NCBI RefSeq assembly: GCF_000614205.1
Contig: NZ_BAKN01000025.1
Coordinates: forward strand, 1 to 43,517
Direction of reading: 5' to 3'
From: Hoylesella saccharolytica JCM 17484
GTDB lineage: Bacteria > Bacteroidota > Bacteroidia > Bacteroidales > Bacteroidaceae
Length of the DNA: 43,517 bases
The position numbers and the translations under genes were made by a program. Of the stretch, positions 8,420 through 16,094 are shown one piece after another (position 1 is the first letter of the stretch; every line of letters starts with the position of its first letter). The notes below the pieces were generated by a model, which did no database searches, was not told the origin of the DNA, and saw only the letters and a list, made by a program, of their open reading frames with translations.

Positions 8420-8549
8420 AAAATAGACTACACCTCAGCAATCTAAAATAAATTTTATTGCGTTCGGTTTGCACTATTTTTCACAAAATAGGCTGTGCTT
8501 TAGCAATTTAAAGTTATTTTATTTTGCTTGGTTGGCAGTGCTTTTGTAT
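8420..8549. repeat. 65-bp tandem duplication upstream of trpS
   Basis: AAAATAGACTACACC... (8420-8484) and AAAATAGGCTGTGCT... (8485-8549) align along their whole length, including CAGCAATCTAAA/TAGCAATTTAAA and GGTTTGCACTATTTT/GGTTGGCAGTGCTTTT. It lies in the trpS leader or promoter region. Confidence 0.55.
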
Positions 8550-8578
8550 AACGTAAATGATTTAAACAGAAACAGATA

Positions 8579-9565
8579 ATGGAAAAAGTAGTAAGCGGAA
8601 TACGCCCAACGGGAAATCTTCACTTGGGTAATTATTTCGGAGCAGTAAAGAGTTTTGTGAAGATGCAGGATGATTATGACAGCTTATTTTTTATTGCCGA
8701 TTGGCATTCGCTTACTACCAGTCCGAAACCGGAAGATATTCAGAACAGCGCAAGAACAATTATGGCTGAGTATTTGGCGTGCGGTATTGACCCCGAAAAG
8801 GCCAAAATCTACATCCAAAGTGATGTGAAAGAAACACTTGAGCTGTATCTTTTCCTTAATATGAATATGTATTTGGGCGAATTGGAACGGGTTACAACTT
8901 TCAAAGAAAAGGCCCGTAAACAGCCCGATAACGTTAATGCGGGGTTGCTTACTTATCCCACGCTGATGGCGGCAGATATCTTACAGCATCGCGCTAAAAA
9001 GGTTCCGGTGGGTAAAGATCAGGAGCAGAACATGGAGATGGCGCGTAAATGTGCACGGAGGTTTAATAATATATATGGTGTAGAGTTTTTTCCAGAACCG
9101 CAAAACTTTTATTTTAATGCCGAAGCGGTGAAGGTTCCGGGATTGGATGGCAGTGGAAAAATGGGGAAAAGCGAAGGAAACTGCATCTACCTGCGCGATG
9201 AAGATAAGGTTATTTCTAAAAAGGTGATGAAAGCTGTAACGGATATGGGACCGCAAGAACCGAACAGTCCGAAGCCGGAGGTTATTGAAAACCTCTTTAC
9301 TTTCTTAAAAATATGCTCAACACCCGATACGTACGACTATTTTAACGAGAAGTGGAACGACTGCACCATACGGTATGGCGATTTGAAAAAGCAGATTGCC
9401 GAAGATATCATTAAAACCGTTGCACCTATTCGCGAACGCATACAGGATTACTGTAGTAATGCTGAATTTCTGGATAAAGTGGCTCGCGAAGGGGCTGAGG
9501 TGGCACGCGAGAGTGCTGCTGCCACACTGCGCGAAGTAAGAAAAATTATAGGCTTCAGAAATTAA
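8579..9565 (+). CDS. trpS: Tryptophanyl-tRNA synthetase
   Basis: Charges tRNA-Trp with tryptophan. The 328 residues match the bacterial enzyme. The class I signatures are present: PTGNLHLGNYFGA (HIGH equivalent, HLGN 15-18) and KMGKS (194-198, KMSKS equivalent). ADWHSLT, the LTYPTLMAADIL block and VGKDQEQ support the tryptophan enzyme. ATG 8579 is the natural start. It stands alone between the repeat region and the minus-strand tRNA-Met. Confidence 0.97.
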   Translation: MEKVVSGIRPTGNLHLGNYFGAVKSFVKMQDDYDSLFFIADWHSLTTSPKPEDIQNSARTIMAEYLACGIDPEKAKIYIQSDVKETLELYLFLNMNMYLGELERVTTFKEKARKQPDNVNAGLLTYPTLMAADILQHRAKKVPVGKDQEQNMEMARKCARRFNNIYGVEFFPEPQNFYFNAEAVKVPGLDGSGKMGKSEGNCIYLRDEDKVISKKVMKAVTDMGPQEPNSPKPEVIENLFTFLKICSTPDTYDYFNEKWNDCTIRYGDLKKQIAEDIIKTVAPIRERIQDYCSNAEFLDKVAREGAEVARESAAATLREVRKIIGFRN

Positions 9566-9712
9566 ATACAGGTTTTGTCGGTGCATTTGGGCTTCGGCGA
9601 GTATTTGTAAAACAGGCATAAGAGGTGTGTAAAAGCACTTGCTTGTGCCTCTTTTATTTGAATGGATGCACATTTGCCTGCATAAGGTGGTTTGATTTAT
9701 TGCTAAACGAAC

Positions 9713-9743
9713 AAGCCCTAAAAACATTTTATGCTTTTAGGGC
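9713..9743. terminator. Bidirectional terminator between trpS and tRNA-Met
   Basis: AGCCCTAAAA pairs perfectly with TTTTAGGGCT around an 11-nt loop. It lies downstream of trpS on the plus strand and of tRNA-Met on the minus strand. Confidence 0.75.
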
Positions 9744-9771
9744 TCGTCTTTAACGGGTTTTATCTTTTGAG

Positions 9772-9845
9772 TAGCGGGACCCAGGATTGAACTGGGGACC
9801 TCATGATTATGAATCATGCGCTCTAACCAGCTGAGCTATCCCGCC
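9772..9845 (-). tRNA. tRNA-Met (CAT anticodon)
   Basis: The minus strand folds as a full cloverleaf of 74 nt: acceptor GGCGGGA/TCCCGCT, D arm GCTC..GAGC, anticodon stem CATGA/TCATG with loop TTCATAA (anticodon CAT), T arm CCCAG-TTCAATC-CTGGG, discriminator A. CCA is not encoded. The G1-U72 wobble and D/T arms suggest the elongator tRNA-Met; a tRNA-Ile with modified CAU cannot be fully excluded. Confidence 0.92.
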
Positions 9846-9866
9846 ATCATTTCGTTAAATGCGGTG

Positions 9867-9898
9867 CAAAGGTAGAATAAAAATGTGAAACGTGCAAA
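9867..9898 (-). promoter_or_regulatory. Promoter of tRNA-Met
   Basis: On the minus strand, TTTG (9895-9898), 20 bp, TACCTTTG (9867-9874), about 21 bp before the tRNA 5' end. This matches the Bacteroidota consensus. Confidence 0.8.
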
Positions 9899-9915
9899 AA
9901 ATACATCTTTTTTAT

Positions 9916-9944
9916 TTTGCTTTCCATTAAAAATCGTATTTTTG
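9916..9944 (+). promoter_or_regulatory. Promoter of the START-like gene
   Basis: TTTG (9916-9919), 17 bp, TATTTTTG (9937-9944). Spacing is slightly short of the usual 19-20 bp. Confidence 0.5.
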
Positions 9945-9984
9945 CAGATGTGAGTTAAGATTTTTAAGTATCAACTATTGGTTT

Positions 9985-10383
9985 ATGAAGAAACAACAGC
10001 TGATTATAGAGCATGAGCTAAAGTGTAACTCGCCGAACATCATTTGGGATTTACTGAGTACTGATTCGGGATTAACCCGTTGGCTAGCCGATGATGTGAA
10101 GCAACAGGGCGATAAGCTGACTTTTACTTGGGGAGAGGTGTGGAACCATCACGAGATAAGAACGGCTACGATTGTAAAAAACATAAAGCTGAAGTGCATC
10201 AGAATAAAATGGGATGACGAGGAAGGGACCGACTCTTACTTTGAGTTGCGTTTGGAGAAAGGCCATATCACCAACGATTATGTACTTACCATTATTGATT
10301 TTGCTTGGGAAGACGAGCTGGAAAGCATTCGGACGATATGGAATGACAATCTGACGAGGTTAAGATTGACGTGCGGAATCTAA
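9985..10383 (+). CDS. START-like/SRPBCC domain protein
   Basis: A 132-residue soluble protein that resembles the START-like proteins of Bacteroidota, a helix-grip fold family related to AHSA1/SRPBCC. Features include the opening strand QLIIEHELKCNSPNIIWDLLSTDSGLT, the W-ADDV segment, TFTWGEVW.HHEIRTATI, and a long C-terminal helix (WEDELESIRTIWNDNLTRLRL). Its ligand and function are unknown. It has its own promoter (9916-9944) and terminator (10450-10487). Confidence 0.75.
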   Translation: MKKQQLIIEHELKCNSPNIIWDLLSTDSGLTRWLADDVKQQGDKLTFTWGEVWNHHEIRTATIVKNIKLKCIRIKWDDEEGTDSYFELRLEKGHITNDYVLTIIDFAWEDELESIRTIWNDNLTRLRLTCGI

Positions 10384-10449
10384 TTATTTGTGATTCAATC
10401 TGAAGGCTTATTGTTTGTTTGGGTTAAGTCGTAATAAAATAATGAGATA

Positions 10450-10487
10450 CAAAAAGCGAGTTACATATTTCGATGTAACTCGCTTTT
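10450..10487. terminator. Strong bidirectional terminator
   Basis: AAAAAGCGAGTTACAT pairs perfectly with ATGTAACTCGCTTTTT around a 6-nt loop. It separates the plus-strand START-like gene from the minus-strand coiled-coil gene and can serve both. Confidence 0.9.
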
Positions 10488-10532
10488 TGTTGATCTAGCT
10501 CAGTCTGAAAACTAGCTTTTGATGGTTTGAAT

Positions 10533-11377
10533 TTATTTTACCAAGATAACAAGATATTTGCTGGTGCTCCAGAAAGTCTGCGGGTTGGTAATGGTAAGCA
10601 CATACTCTTTGTTTTCATCTTGTGTAAGCGTATAGCTGCTTGACGGATGAGTGGTGAGCATTTTTGCCGACTTAGAGTAGAGCTTAACTTCTTTCTTTGT
10701 TCGAATATCGATTTTGGTAAAGTAGTTGTTATTGAAGTTTGACTGTAATACTTTACCATTAACAAGGATGTTTTGTTCCTTTAATTCCTTTTTAGTTCCA
10801 AACACAAACCAAGCCGTATTCAATTGTTTGTCTTGGGTGCTGATGGTTTGAGCCTTCGCCGTATTATCGTTCTTGAGATTGTTAACGTTGGTGTTTAAGT
10901 TATTAACGGTTTCATCCAACTCAGCTATATGAATATCTTTTGCATCAAGTTCGGCACGCAATTGCTGTAGCTGTTGGTCTTTTTCTTCGAGCTGTTTCAT
11001 TAAGTTTTCGACCGTTTTCTTCAACTCGTTGCCCTTAAAAGTGCTCTTTTCTAATTGTGAACGCAGTTTTTTGAGTAGCGCACGGTTCTCTTCCATGCGT
11101 TGAGCAATAACTTAATGTTGTCTTTTATCTGCTCAGGTTTGTTTGCTCCTTCACCATCTTTGGCAATCCTTACATGGTTTTCTGCTTCATTAATTTGACG
11201 GAATCCATCTTGAATTTCATTCATGGTGCCCATCATTTCATTCAACTGATTATCTCTCTGCATAAGCACTTGCTGCAAAGAATCGCTGATTTGTGACTCG
11301 GAACCTGATTTTTTATTCAGTCCGTTACAACCTGTTAATGCCAAAGCGGCAAGACAAACGATGATTAAATGTTTCAT
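10533..11377 (-). pseudogene. Coiled-coil lipoprotein, split by a single-base frameshift
   Basis: The first part (11377 to about 11110) has a lipoprotein signal (ALALTGC) and helix QRDNQLNEMMGTMNEIQDGF. The second frame continues from about 11105 (AQRMEENRALLKKLRSQLEK), through a long heptad coiled coil (EEKDQQLQQLRAELDAKDIH) to a small C-terminal beta-rich domain ending in LVK. Adding one base in AAGTTATTGCTC near 11106-11113 restores a single 281-residue protein. This matches a Bacteroidota lipoprotein type that I know only as hypothetical. Both parts are free of other stops, so the break is recent or a sequencing error. Its ATG overlaps the rsmI stop (ATGA), so the two are translationally coupled. 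Confidence 0.75.
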
Positions 11378-12087
11378 AATTTTTCTCCTTTTATTGTTGT
11401 TCCTTTATCTTTTTTTGAATTATATCCTGCCAATACGATAACAATTTCGCCGCGAGGTTCGTTGTTTGTAAAGTGCTTGATTACATCAATAAGTGGTCCG
11501 CGCACGCTTTCTTCATGAACTTTTGATATTTCCCGGCAGATGCAAACCTCTCTTTCGGGGCCTAAAACCTCTGCAAACTGTTGCAATGTTTTGAGTAATC
11601 TGTAAGGCGATTCATAAAATATCATCGTTCGCTTTTCCATTCGTAACGATTCCAAATATGTCTTTCTACCTTTTTTTTGAGGAATAAATCCCTCAAAACA
11701 GAATTTATCACAGGGCATGCCTGATGCTACTACAGCGGGTATACAAGCAGTTGCTCCGGGTAAACATTGTACGGTTATGCCTGCCATAACAGCTTCGCGA
11801 GTGAGAAAAAAACCGGGATCGCTGATGCCCGGAGTGCCTGCATCGCTAATGAGCGCTATTGTTTGGCCTGCTTTTAAACGCTCAACAATGGCAGCAGAGG
11901 TACCGTGTTCATTAAATTTATGATGCGAAAGCAGGTGTGTCTGAATAGCGAAATGCTTCAGAAGTATGCCCGATGTACGGGTGTCTTCTGCCAACACAAC
12001 ATCTGCTTCCTTTAATATCCGAAGGGCGCGTAAGGTTATATCCTCCATATTGCCTATCGGAGTAGGTACGATATACAAAATACCCAT
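11374..12087 (-). CDS. rsmI: 16S rRNA (cytidine(1402)-2'-O)-methyltransferase
   Basis: Methylates the ribose of C1402 in 16S rRNA using S-adenosylmethionine. The 237-residue product shows the tetrapyrrole-methylase-type fold motifs of RsmI: VPTPIGNMEDITLRAL, EDTRTSG, SDAGTPGISDPG, PGATACIPAVVASG, FEGFIPQKKGR, YESPYRL and REISKVHEE. ATG 12087 is the start; an in-frame upstream ATG (12108) lies before the promoter. Only 8 nt separate the -7 box from the ATG, so the transcript may be leaderless. The stop overlaps the downstream lipoprotein start. Confidence 0.95.
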   Translation of the reverse strand: MGILYIVPTPIGNMEDITLRALRILKEADVVLAEDTRTSGILLKHFAIQTHLLSHHKFNEHGTSAAIVERLKAGQTIALISDAGTPGISDPGFFLTREAVMAGITVQCLPGATACIPAVVASGMPCDKFCFEGFIPQKKGRKTYLESLRMEKRTMIFYESPYRLLKTLQQFAEVLGPEREVCICREISKVHEESVRGPLIDVIKHFTNNEPRGEIVIVLAGYNSKKDKGTTIKGEKL

Positions 12088-12095
12088 AGTGTCGG

Positions 12096-12126
12096 CAAAT
12101 ATAGACAATAAATTATCAGGTACAAA
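12096..12126 (-). promoter_or_regulatory. Promoter of rsmI
   Basis: On the minus strand, TTTG (12123-12126), 19 bp, TATATTTG (12096-12103). The ATG follows after 8 nt. Confidence 0.8.
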
Positions 12127-12141
12127 AAAAGCAATCGTTTC

Positions 12142-12175
12142 TTTGCAATTTTTAAAACGTCTTTTTGTACTTTTG
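12142..12175 (+). promoter_or_regulatory. Promoter of tdk
   Basis: TTTG (12142-12145), 22 bp, TACTTTTG (12168-12175). The ATG at 12183 follows after 7 nt, which predicts a very short or absent leader. Confidence 0.65.
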
Positions 12176-12182
12176 CATCAAT

Positions 12183-12761
12183 ATGATAGATAACAGCACG
12201 GGAGAAACTCATCGACAGGGTAGGATAGAGGTGGTGTGTGGCTCGATGTTTTCAGGTAAAACAGAAGAGCTGATTAGGCGAATGAAACGCGCTGTTTTTG
12301 CCAAGCAAAGCGTTGAAATATTTAAACCGTCTATTGATACTCGTTATTCTGAAGAGGATGTAGTGAGTCATGACCATAACAGTATTACTTGTACGCCCAT
12401 CGATTCGTCATCAGCCATCCTTTTGTTAGCTGTTGATATTGATGTGGTTGGCATCGATGAGGCTCAGTTTTTAGATGAGGGGTTGGTCGATGTATGCAAC
12501 GAATTAGCCAATAAAGGCGTTCGAGTGATTGTTGCCGGATTGGATATGGATTTCAAAGGTATTCCTTTTGGACCGATGCCGGCGTTATGCGCCATTGCCG
12601 ATGATGTAACAAAGGTGCATGCCATTTGCGTAAAATGTGGTTCATTGGCCTATGTAAGCCATCGAATTGTTGATGAAGAACGCCGCGTATTGGTAGGTGA
12701 AAAGATGGAATACGAACCACTTTGTCGGAGCTGTTATCAAAAGGCATTGCGTGAAAAGTAA
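12183..12761 (+). CDS. tdk: Thymidine kinase (type II)
   Basis: Phosphorylates thymidine to dTMP in nucleoside salvage. The 192-residue product has a Walker A loop G20-SMFSGKT, a Walker B-like VVGIDEAQF, the lasso region [14 protein letters not shown], and zinc ligands CVKCGS and CRSC. ATG 12183 (MIDNSTGE) is chosen because the promoter ends at 12175; an upstream TTG in frame precedes the expected transcription start. It would act together with the nucleoside transporter encoded at 18712-19983. Confidence 0.96.
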   Translation: MIDNSTGETHRQGRIEVVCGSMFSGKTEELIRRMKRAVFAKQSVEIFKPSIDTRYSEEDVVSHDHNSITCTPIDSSSAILLLAVDIDVVGIDEAQFLDEGLVDVCNELANKGVRVIVAGLDMDFKGIPFGPMPALCAIADDVTKVHAICVKCGSLAYVSHRIVDEERRVLVGEKMEYEPLCRSCYQKALREK

Positions 12762-12808
12762 ACCACGTGGCGGTGATTGTCAATATATAAAGAAGAAAGG
12801 AGTAAGCA

Positions 12809-13940
12809 ATGTTAGAGGAGAAAATAACGCTTGATAAGTTAGTAAGATGGATTTTGTGTGGTCTGATTATTCTGGCCGTGTTCTATATTACCAACAGTAT
12901 GAGCGAGGTTTTGCTTCCTTTTTTTATTGCTTGCTTGTTGGCTTATCTCTTATATCCGCTTGTAAGACTTACTGAAAAGTATCTTCATATTCGTATTCGT
13001 GCGCTTTCCATTCTCTTTGTCCTTATTCTTCTTATTGGCATCATTACGGGAATAGGGCTGCTGATTGTTCCTTCGATGATCGAACAGTTTGAAAAATTAT
13101 CGGATGTAACAATGCATTATCTAAGTCAAACCGCACAAACTAACAGTCTTACAAACTACATACGCCAATGGATACAAGAGCATCAGCGTGATATTGACCA
13201 CTTTCTAAGGAGCCAGGATTTTAGCGATACAATCAAAACAGCTATGCCACAGGTCTTCTCTTTTGTGGGTCAGACGGCCAGTGTCGTTATTAGTATCATT
13301 GCATCTTTTATCACCTTATTATATATGTTCTTTATTTTGCTGGACTATGAGTTTCTTACCGATAACTGGATAAAGATATTTCCGAAAAAGAACAGACCTT
13401 TCTGGACAGCTTTCGCAAGATGTTGCACGCGAATTGAACAATTATATACGTGGACAAAGTTTGGTATCGCTCATTATGGGCATTTTGTTTTGCATCGGAT
13501 TTACGATTATTGATTTCCCAATGGCCATTGGTCTGGGCATCATGATTGGGATAATGAATCTCGTTCCTTATCTTCATACGTTTGCATTGATACCTACTGC
13601 TATCCTCGCCTTACTGAAAGCAGCCGATACAGGACAAAATTTCTGGATTATTTTTGGGTCTGCTGTCCTCGTTTTTGCCGTTGTACAGGTTATATCCGAT
13701 ATGGTTGTGACCCCAAAAGTTATGGGAAAAGCAATGGGATTAAACCCTGCAATCCTGTTGCTTTCGCTTTCTGTATGGGGCTCTTTGTTTGGTTTTATCG
13801 GTCTTATCATAGCTTTGCCTCTTACCACCCTTATCATGGCATATTGGCAACGTTATGTAACCAAAGAGCATGAAAAGGACGAAAAGGAGGTAAAGGCGAT
13901 ACATAAAAATGCCACACCGTCAGAAAAAACAAAAGAATAA
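12809..13940 (+). pseudogene. AI-2E family transporter (PerM-like), frameshifted
   Basis: An integral membrane protein of the AI-2E/PerM permease family in two overlapping frames. Part one (to about 13415) has N-terminal membrane segments, PSMIEQFEKL and the long periplasmic helix region. Part two resumes with QDVARELNNYIRGQSLVSLIMGIL and carries IDFPMAIGLGIMIGIMNLVPYL, DMVVTPKVMGKAMGLNP and WGSLFGFIGLIIALPLTTLI, all family hallmarks. The break lies near 13411-13416 and needs one base removed or two added. An AAGGAG-like site precedes ATG 12809, 47 bp after tdk. Probably intact in the cell or very recently broken. Confidence 0.8.
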
Positions 13941-13972
13941 TTTGTTGGTTTCATAAAAAAAACATACCTTTG
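13941..13972 (+). promoter_or_regulatory. Promoter of tRNA-Lys
   Basis: TTTG (13941-13944), 20 bp, TACCTTTG (13965-13972), 31 bp before the tRNA. Confidence 0.85.
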
Positions 13973-14003
13973 CACACGCAAAATCGCAAATGATTTGTTG
14001 GAA

Positions 14004-14076
14004 GATCCGTTAGCTCAGTTGGTAGAGCACAACACTTTTAATGTTGGGGTCTTGGGTTCGAGCCCCAAACGGATCA
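14004..14076 (+). tRNA. tRNA-Lys (TTT anticodon)
   Basis: A 73-nt cloverleaf: acceptor GATCCGT/ACGGATC, D arm GCTC..GAGC, anticodon stem CAACA/TGTTG with loop CTTTTAA (anticodon TTT), T arm TTGGG-TTCGAGC-CCCAA, discriminator A. CCA is not encoded. Confidence 0.95.
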
Positions 14077-14078
14077 CA

Positions 14079-14108
14079 AAAAGGATGTCAAGAATGGCAT
14101 CCTTTTTT
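14079..14108 (+). terminator. Terminator of tRNA-Lys
   Basis: AAAAAGGATG pairs with CATCCTTTTT, with a T run, directly after the tRNA. Confidence 0.85.
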
Positions 14109-14247
14109 GTATTTATATGTGAAGTATGAGTGTAGATGGTGTTTAACGAGCATTCGTTAAACTGAGGAATAGACGCCCAATGATATCTGTTCTTTCGGGT
14201 TATATGCACAAAGATAATCTATTAGGTGCAAAAAGAGCGGTTATTTT

Positions 14248-15453
14248 TTATGCTTCGTCTTTCCCTTTACCGATTCTCACTATCTTTCTTCTTATAACCA
14301 CGACATTGATGGCTGTAACCAGTATCACTAAAAGCAGCCCTATGAGCAGGGAAGGAAGCTGTGAGCCTTCGGGAATATCGGGGAAAAGACCTTCCAACAG
14401 TTGCATATAAACAGATTGGGCAAACAGCAATCCAACCTGGGCTAAGAGCAAAACAAGAACGTTAAGTCCTGCTGTAAGCAGTTGATAGGGTAGCGAAACC
14501 TCTATGGAACTGTAACCGATAAGCAGTAAATTTTGCAATTTTGAGGTGTTTTTCTGCACCAACAGGTAGATGCTCAGCAGTAAAACATAGAAACTGAGAG
14601 CAGAAATGATAATGCCTACACCCATCACTATTGATACTGTAAGCTTGAGAAAATAAGCCGTCTTCTCTGCATCGAGGTTGTTATCTTCTAACTCATAGTT
14701 CTTTTCTGACAAGTAGTGTGCTATTCGTTCATCGGTTGGATTGGTCGCTTCAATCATTAGTCGGGTTGGGTTATTGTGTGTTCCGGGGGCAAACTGTGCG
14801 TTGCTGCTGTCCATAAAGGATTGTGGAACGAGGATGGTATTTAGCTTTGAAGAAAATCCAACCACCTTTCCTATGAAGTGTTTTTCATGTCCATTACCGC
14901 GAATAACAATGTCGAGATGTAGCATTCCTACTAATCCCTCGCTGATTTTTGGCAGTGAATGAGTCTGTGCGAAGCCGAAATTGTACATTGCTAAATAGCT
15001 TCGGGGCAGTATAACCGGTACATTCTCGCTGCCTGGAACGTACTTCCAGCTATTCAGTGTAATGTCTACAAAGCTGTCGGGAATACTTTCAAAGAACATT
15101 TCTGCATTCAGTATGTTCGTGTTGTTGATTCGCATCGAGGCAGTTGCCTTGTATTCGGCAGCCGTAAACTTAGCCCATCTCTTCACAAAAGGCTGTCGGG
15201 ACAGCTCGTTTTGTTCGCTTTCGCTGAAATCGTGTGTACGTCCGCTTAACGTTTCAGTTGTTCCTATCTGCTTACTGATAATCAGATAGTCGGCTTTCAT
15301 AAAACTGTCACCCGACGTGAACACCGGTAATACGTCGTTATAAAACTGAAAACCGAACAGTACAACCAGCATTCCGAAGAGGTTGGCAAAGAAGAAACCG
15401 ATAAATTGAGGTATGCTAATATGCCTCCGTAATAATTTCCAAACCAGCTTCAT
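14248..15453 (-). CDS. FtsX/MacB-like ABC transporter permease
   Basis: A 401-residue inner-membrane protein with one N-terminal membrane segment (PQFIGFFFANLFGMLVVLF), a large extracytoplasmic domain (about residues 45-275), and three C-terminal segments (LKLTVSIVMGVGIIISAL; LNVLVLLLAQVGLLFAQ; LLIGLLLVILVTAINVVVI). That layout fits the FtsX-like permeases that act mechanically across the envelope. It overlaps the ATPase gene by 4 bp (ATGA) and ends a six-gene operon. The substrate or partner is unknown; the DUF4836 lipoprotein encoded two genes upstream is a plausible partner by context only. Confidence 0.75.
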   Translation of the reverse strand: MKLVWKLLRRHISIPQFIGFFFANLFGMLVVLFGFQFYNDVLPVFTSGDSFMKADYLIISKQIGTTETLSGRTHDFSESEQNELSRQPFVKRWAKFTAAEYKATASMRINNTNILNAEMFFESIPDSFVDITLNSWKYVPGSENVPVILPRSYLAMYNFGFAQTHSLPKISEGLVGMLHLDIVIRGNGHEKHFIGKVVGFSSKLNTILVPQSFMDSSNAQFAPGTHNNPTRLMIEATNPTDERIAHYLSEKNYELEDNNLDAEKTAYFLKLTVSIVMGVGIIISALSFYVLLLSIYLLVQKNTSKLQNLLLIGYSSIEVSLPYQLLTAGLNVLVLLLAQVGLLFAQSVYMQLLEGLFPDIPEGSQLPSLLIGLLLVILVTAINVVVIRRKIVRIGKGKDEA

Positions 15454-16094
15454 AACCTTAAAATCCTTTCGTAGGGCAGTTCTGTGTGTTTGCCAATACT
15501 GGTTACAATTACCGCAGCCTCTTGTTCTCGGGCTTCTGTTAACATAATTTCGGTCATCGTTTGAGCATTGTTGTCATCGAGATGACTGATGGGCTCGTCA
15601 AGCAAAAGAAAGTCGAACGGCTGAACCAAAGCCCGCATCATGGCTACACGTTGTTGTTGTCCGTAAGACATTTTTCCCACTTCCACATCTAGTTTATCTG
15701 CAATATCCAATTGTTCAAACCATTCTTTTATTTGTGTAGACGACTTCCACCGGGTCAGTTGGTTCTTTATTTCCACATTCTCAAAGGCGGTAAGTTCAGG
15801 GAAAAGCCTTAATTCTTGAAACAAATGACTGATGTGTCGACGTCTGAAATTTACCCAATCGCACATTTTGTAGGTTGAAATGTCTGTTTCGTCAAATAGG
15901 ATATGTCCGGCATAATCGTGTCGATAACCTGATATATAGCTGCAAAAGGTGCTCTTTCCTTTTCCGCTTTCCGCCTCGACTAAGTACAAATAACCTCTTT
16001 CAAAGGTTACCTTGCTGTTCCATATCTCTGATTTGAAGTCTTTGTGGTGTGTAAAAACCTGAGGCAGCACACTTTCAAAACTTATTCTTTCCAT
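15450..16094 (-). CDS. ABC transporter ATP-binding protein
   Basis: A 214-residue nucleotide-binding subunit. Walker A reads AESGKGKST, the signature is MSYGQQQR in place of LSGGQ, Walker B is FDFLLLDEPISHLDD, and a late histidine sits in IGKHTELPYERI in place of the usual switch histidine context. Overlaps with the permease gene (4 bp) and the DUF4836 gene (TAATG) make it the partner of the adjacent permease. The unusual Walker A and signature make it a divergent member of the MacB/LolD-type group. Confidence 0.85.
   Translation of the reverse strand: MERISFESVLPQVFTHHKDFKSEIWNSKVTFERGYLYLVEAESGKGKSTFCSYISGYRHDYAGHILFDETDISTYKMCDWVNFRRRHISHLFQELRLFPELTAFENVEIKNQLTRWKSSTQIKEWFEQLDIADKLDVEVGKMSYGQQQRVAMMRALVQPFDFLLLDEPISHLDDNNAQTMTEIMLTEAREQEAAVIVTSIGKHTELPYERILRL

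Larger units (their letters stand above)
7185..8578. other. 1.4-kb gene-free, repeat-rich region
   Basis: I see no credible coding sequence between the HD gene and trpS. The region holds an imperfect hairpin just after the HD stop (CCGC.TTTTT/AAAAAGCGG, 7188-7210), an 18-bp repeat at 7350-7367 that recurs at 20619-20636, two clusters of 22-bp units (7516-7603 and 7979-8110), copy B of the dispersed repeat (7720-7862), and a 65-bp tandem duplication at 8420-8549. The two 22-bp clusters and their right flanks (AATAATAAG...) are diverged copies of each other, about 510 bp apart. Confidence 0.75.

Noticed and set aside
8174..8446. A 90-residue plus-strand gene upstream of trpS
   Set aside because: Cysteine- and phenylalanine-rich AT-driven translation without a start context or recognisable motif, inside a repeat region.
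10533..11377. Programmed ribosomal frameshifting in the coiled-coil lipoprotein gene
   Set aside because: No slippery heptamer or downstream structure is evident, and five other genes in the window show similar single-base breaks, so an assembly error is simpler.
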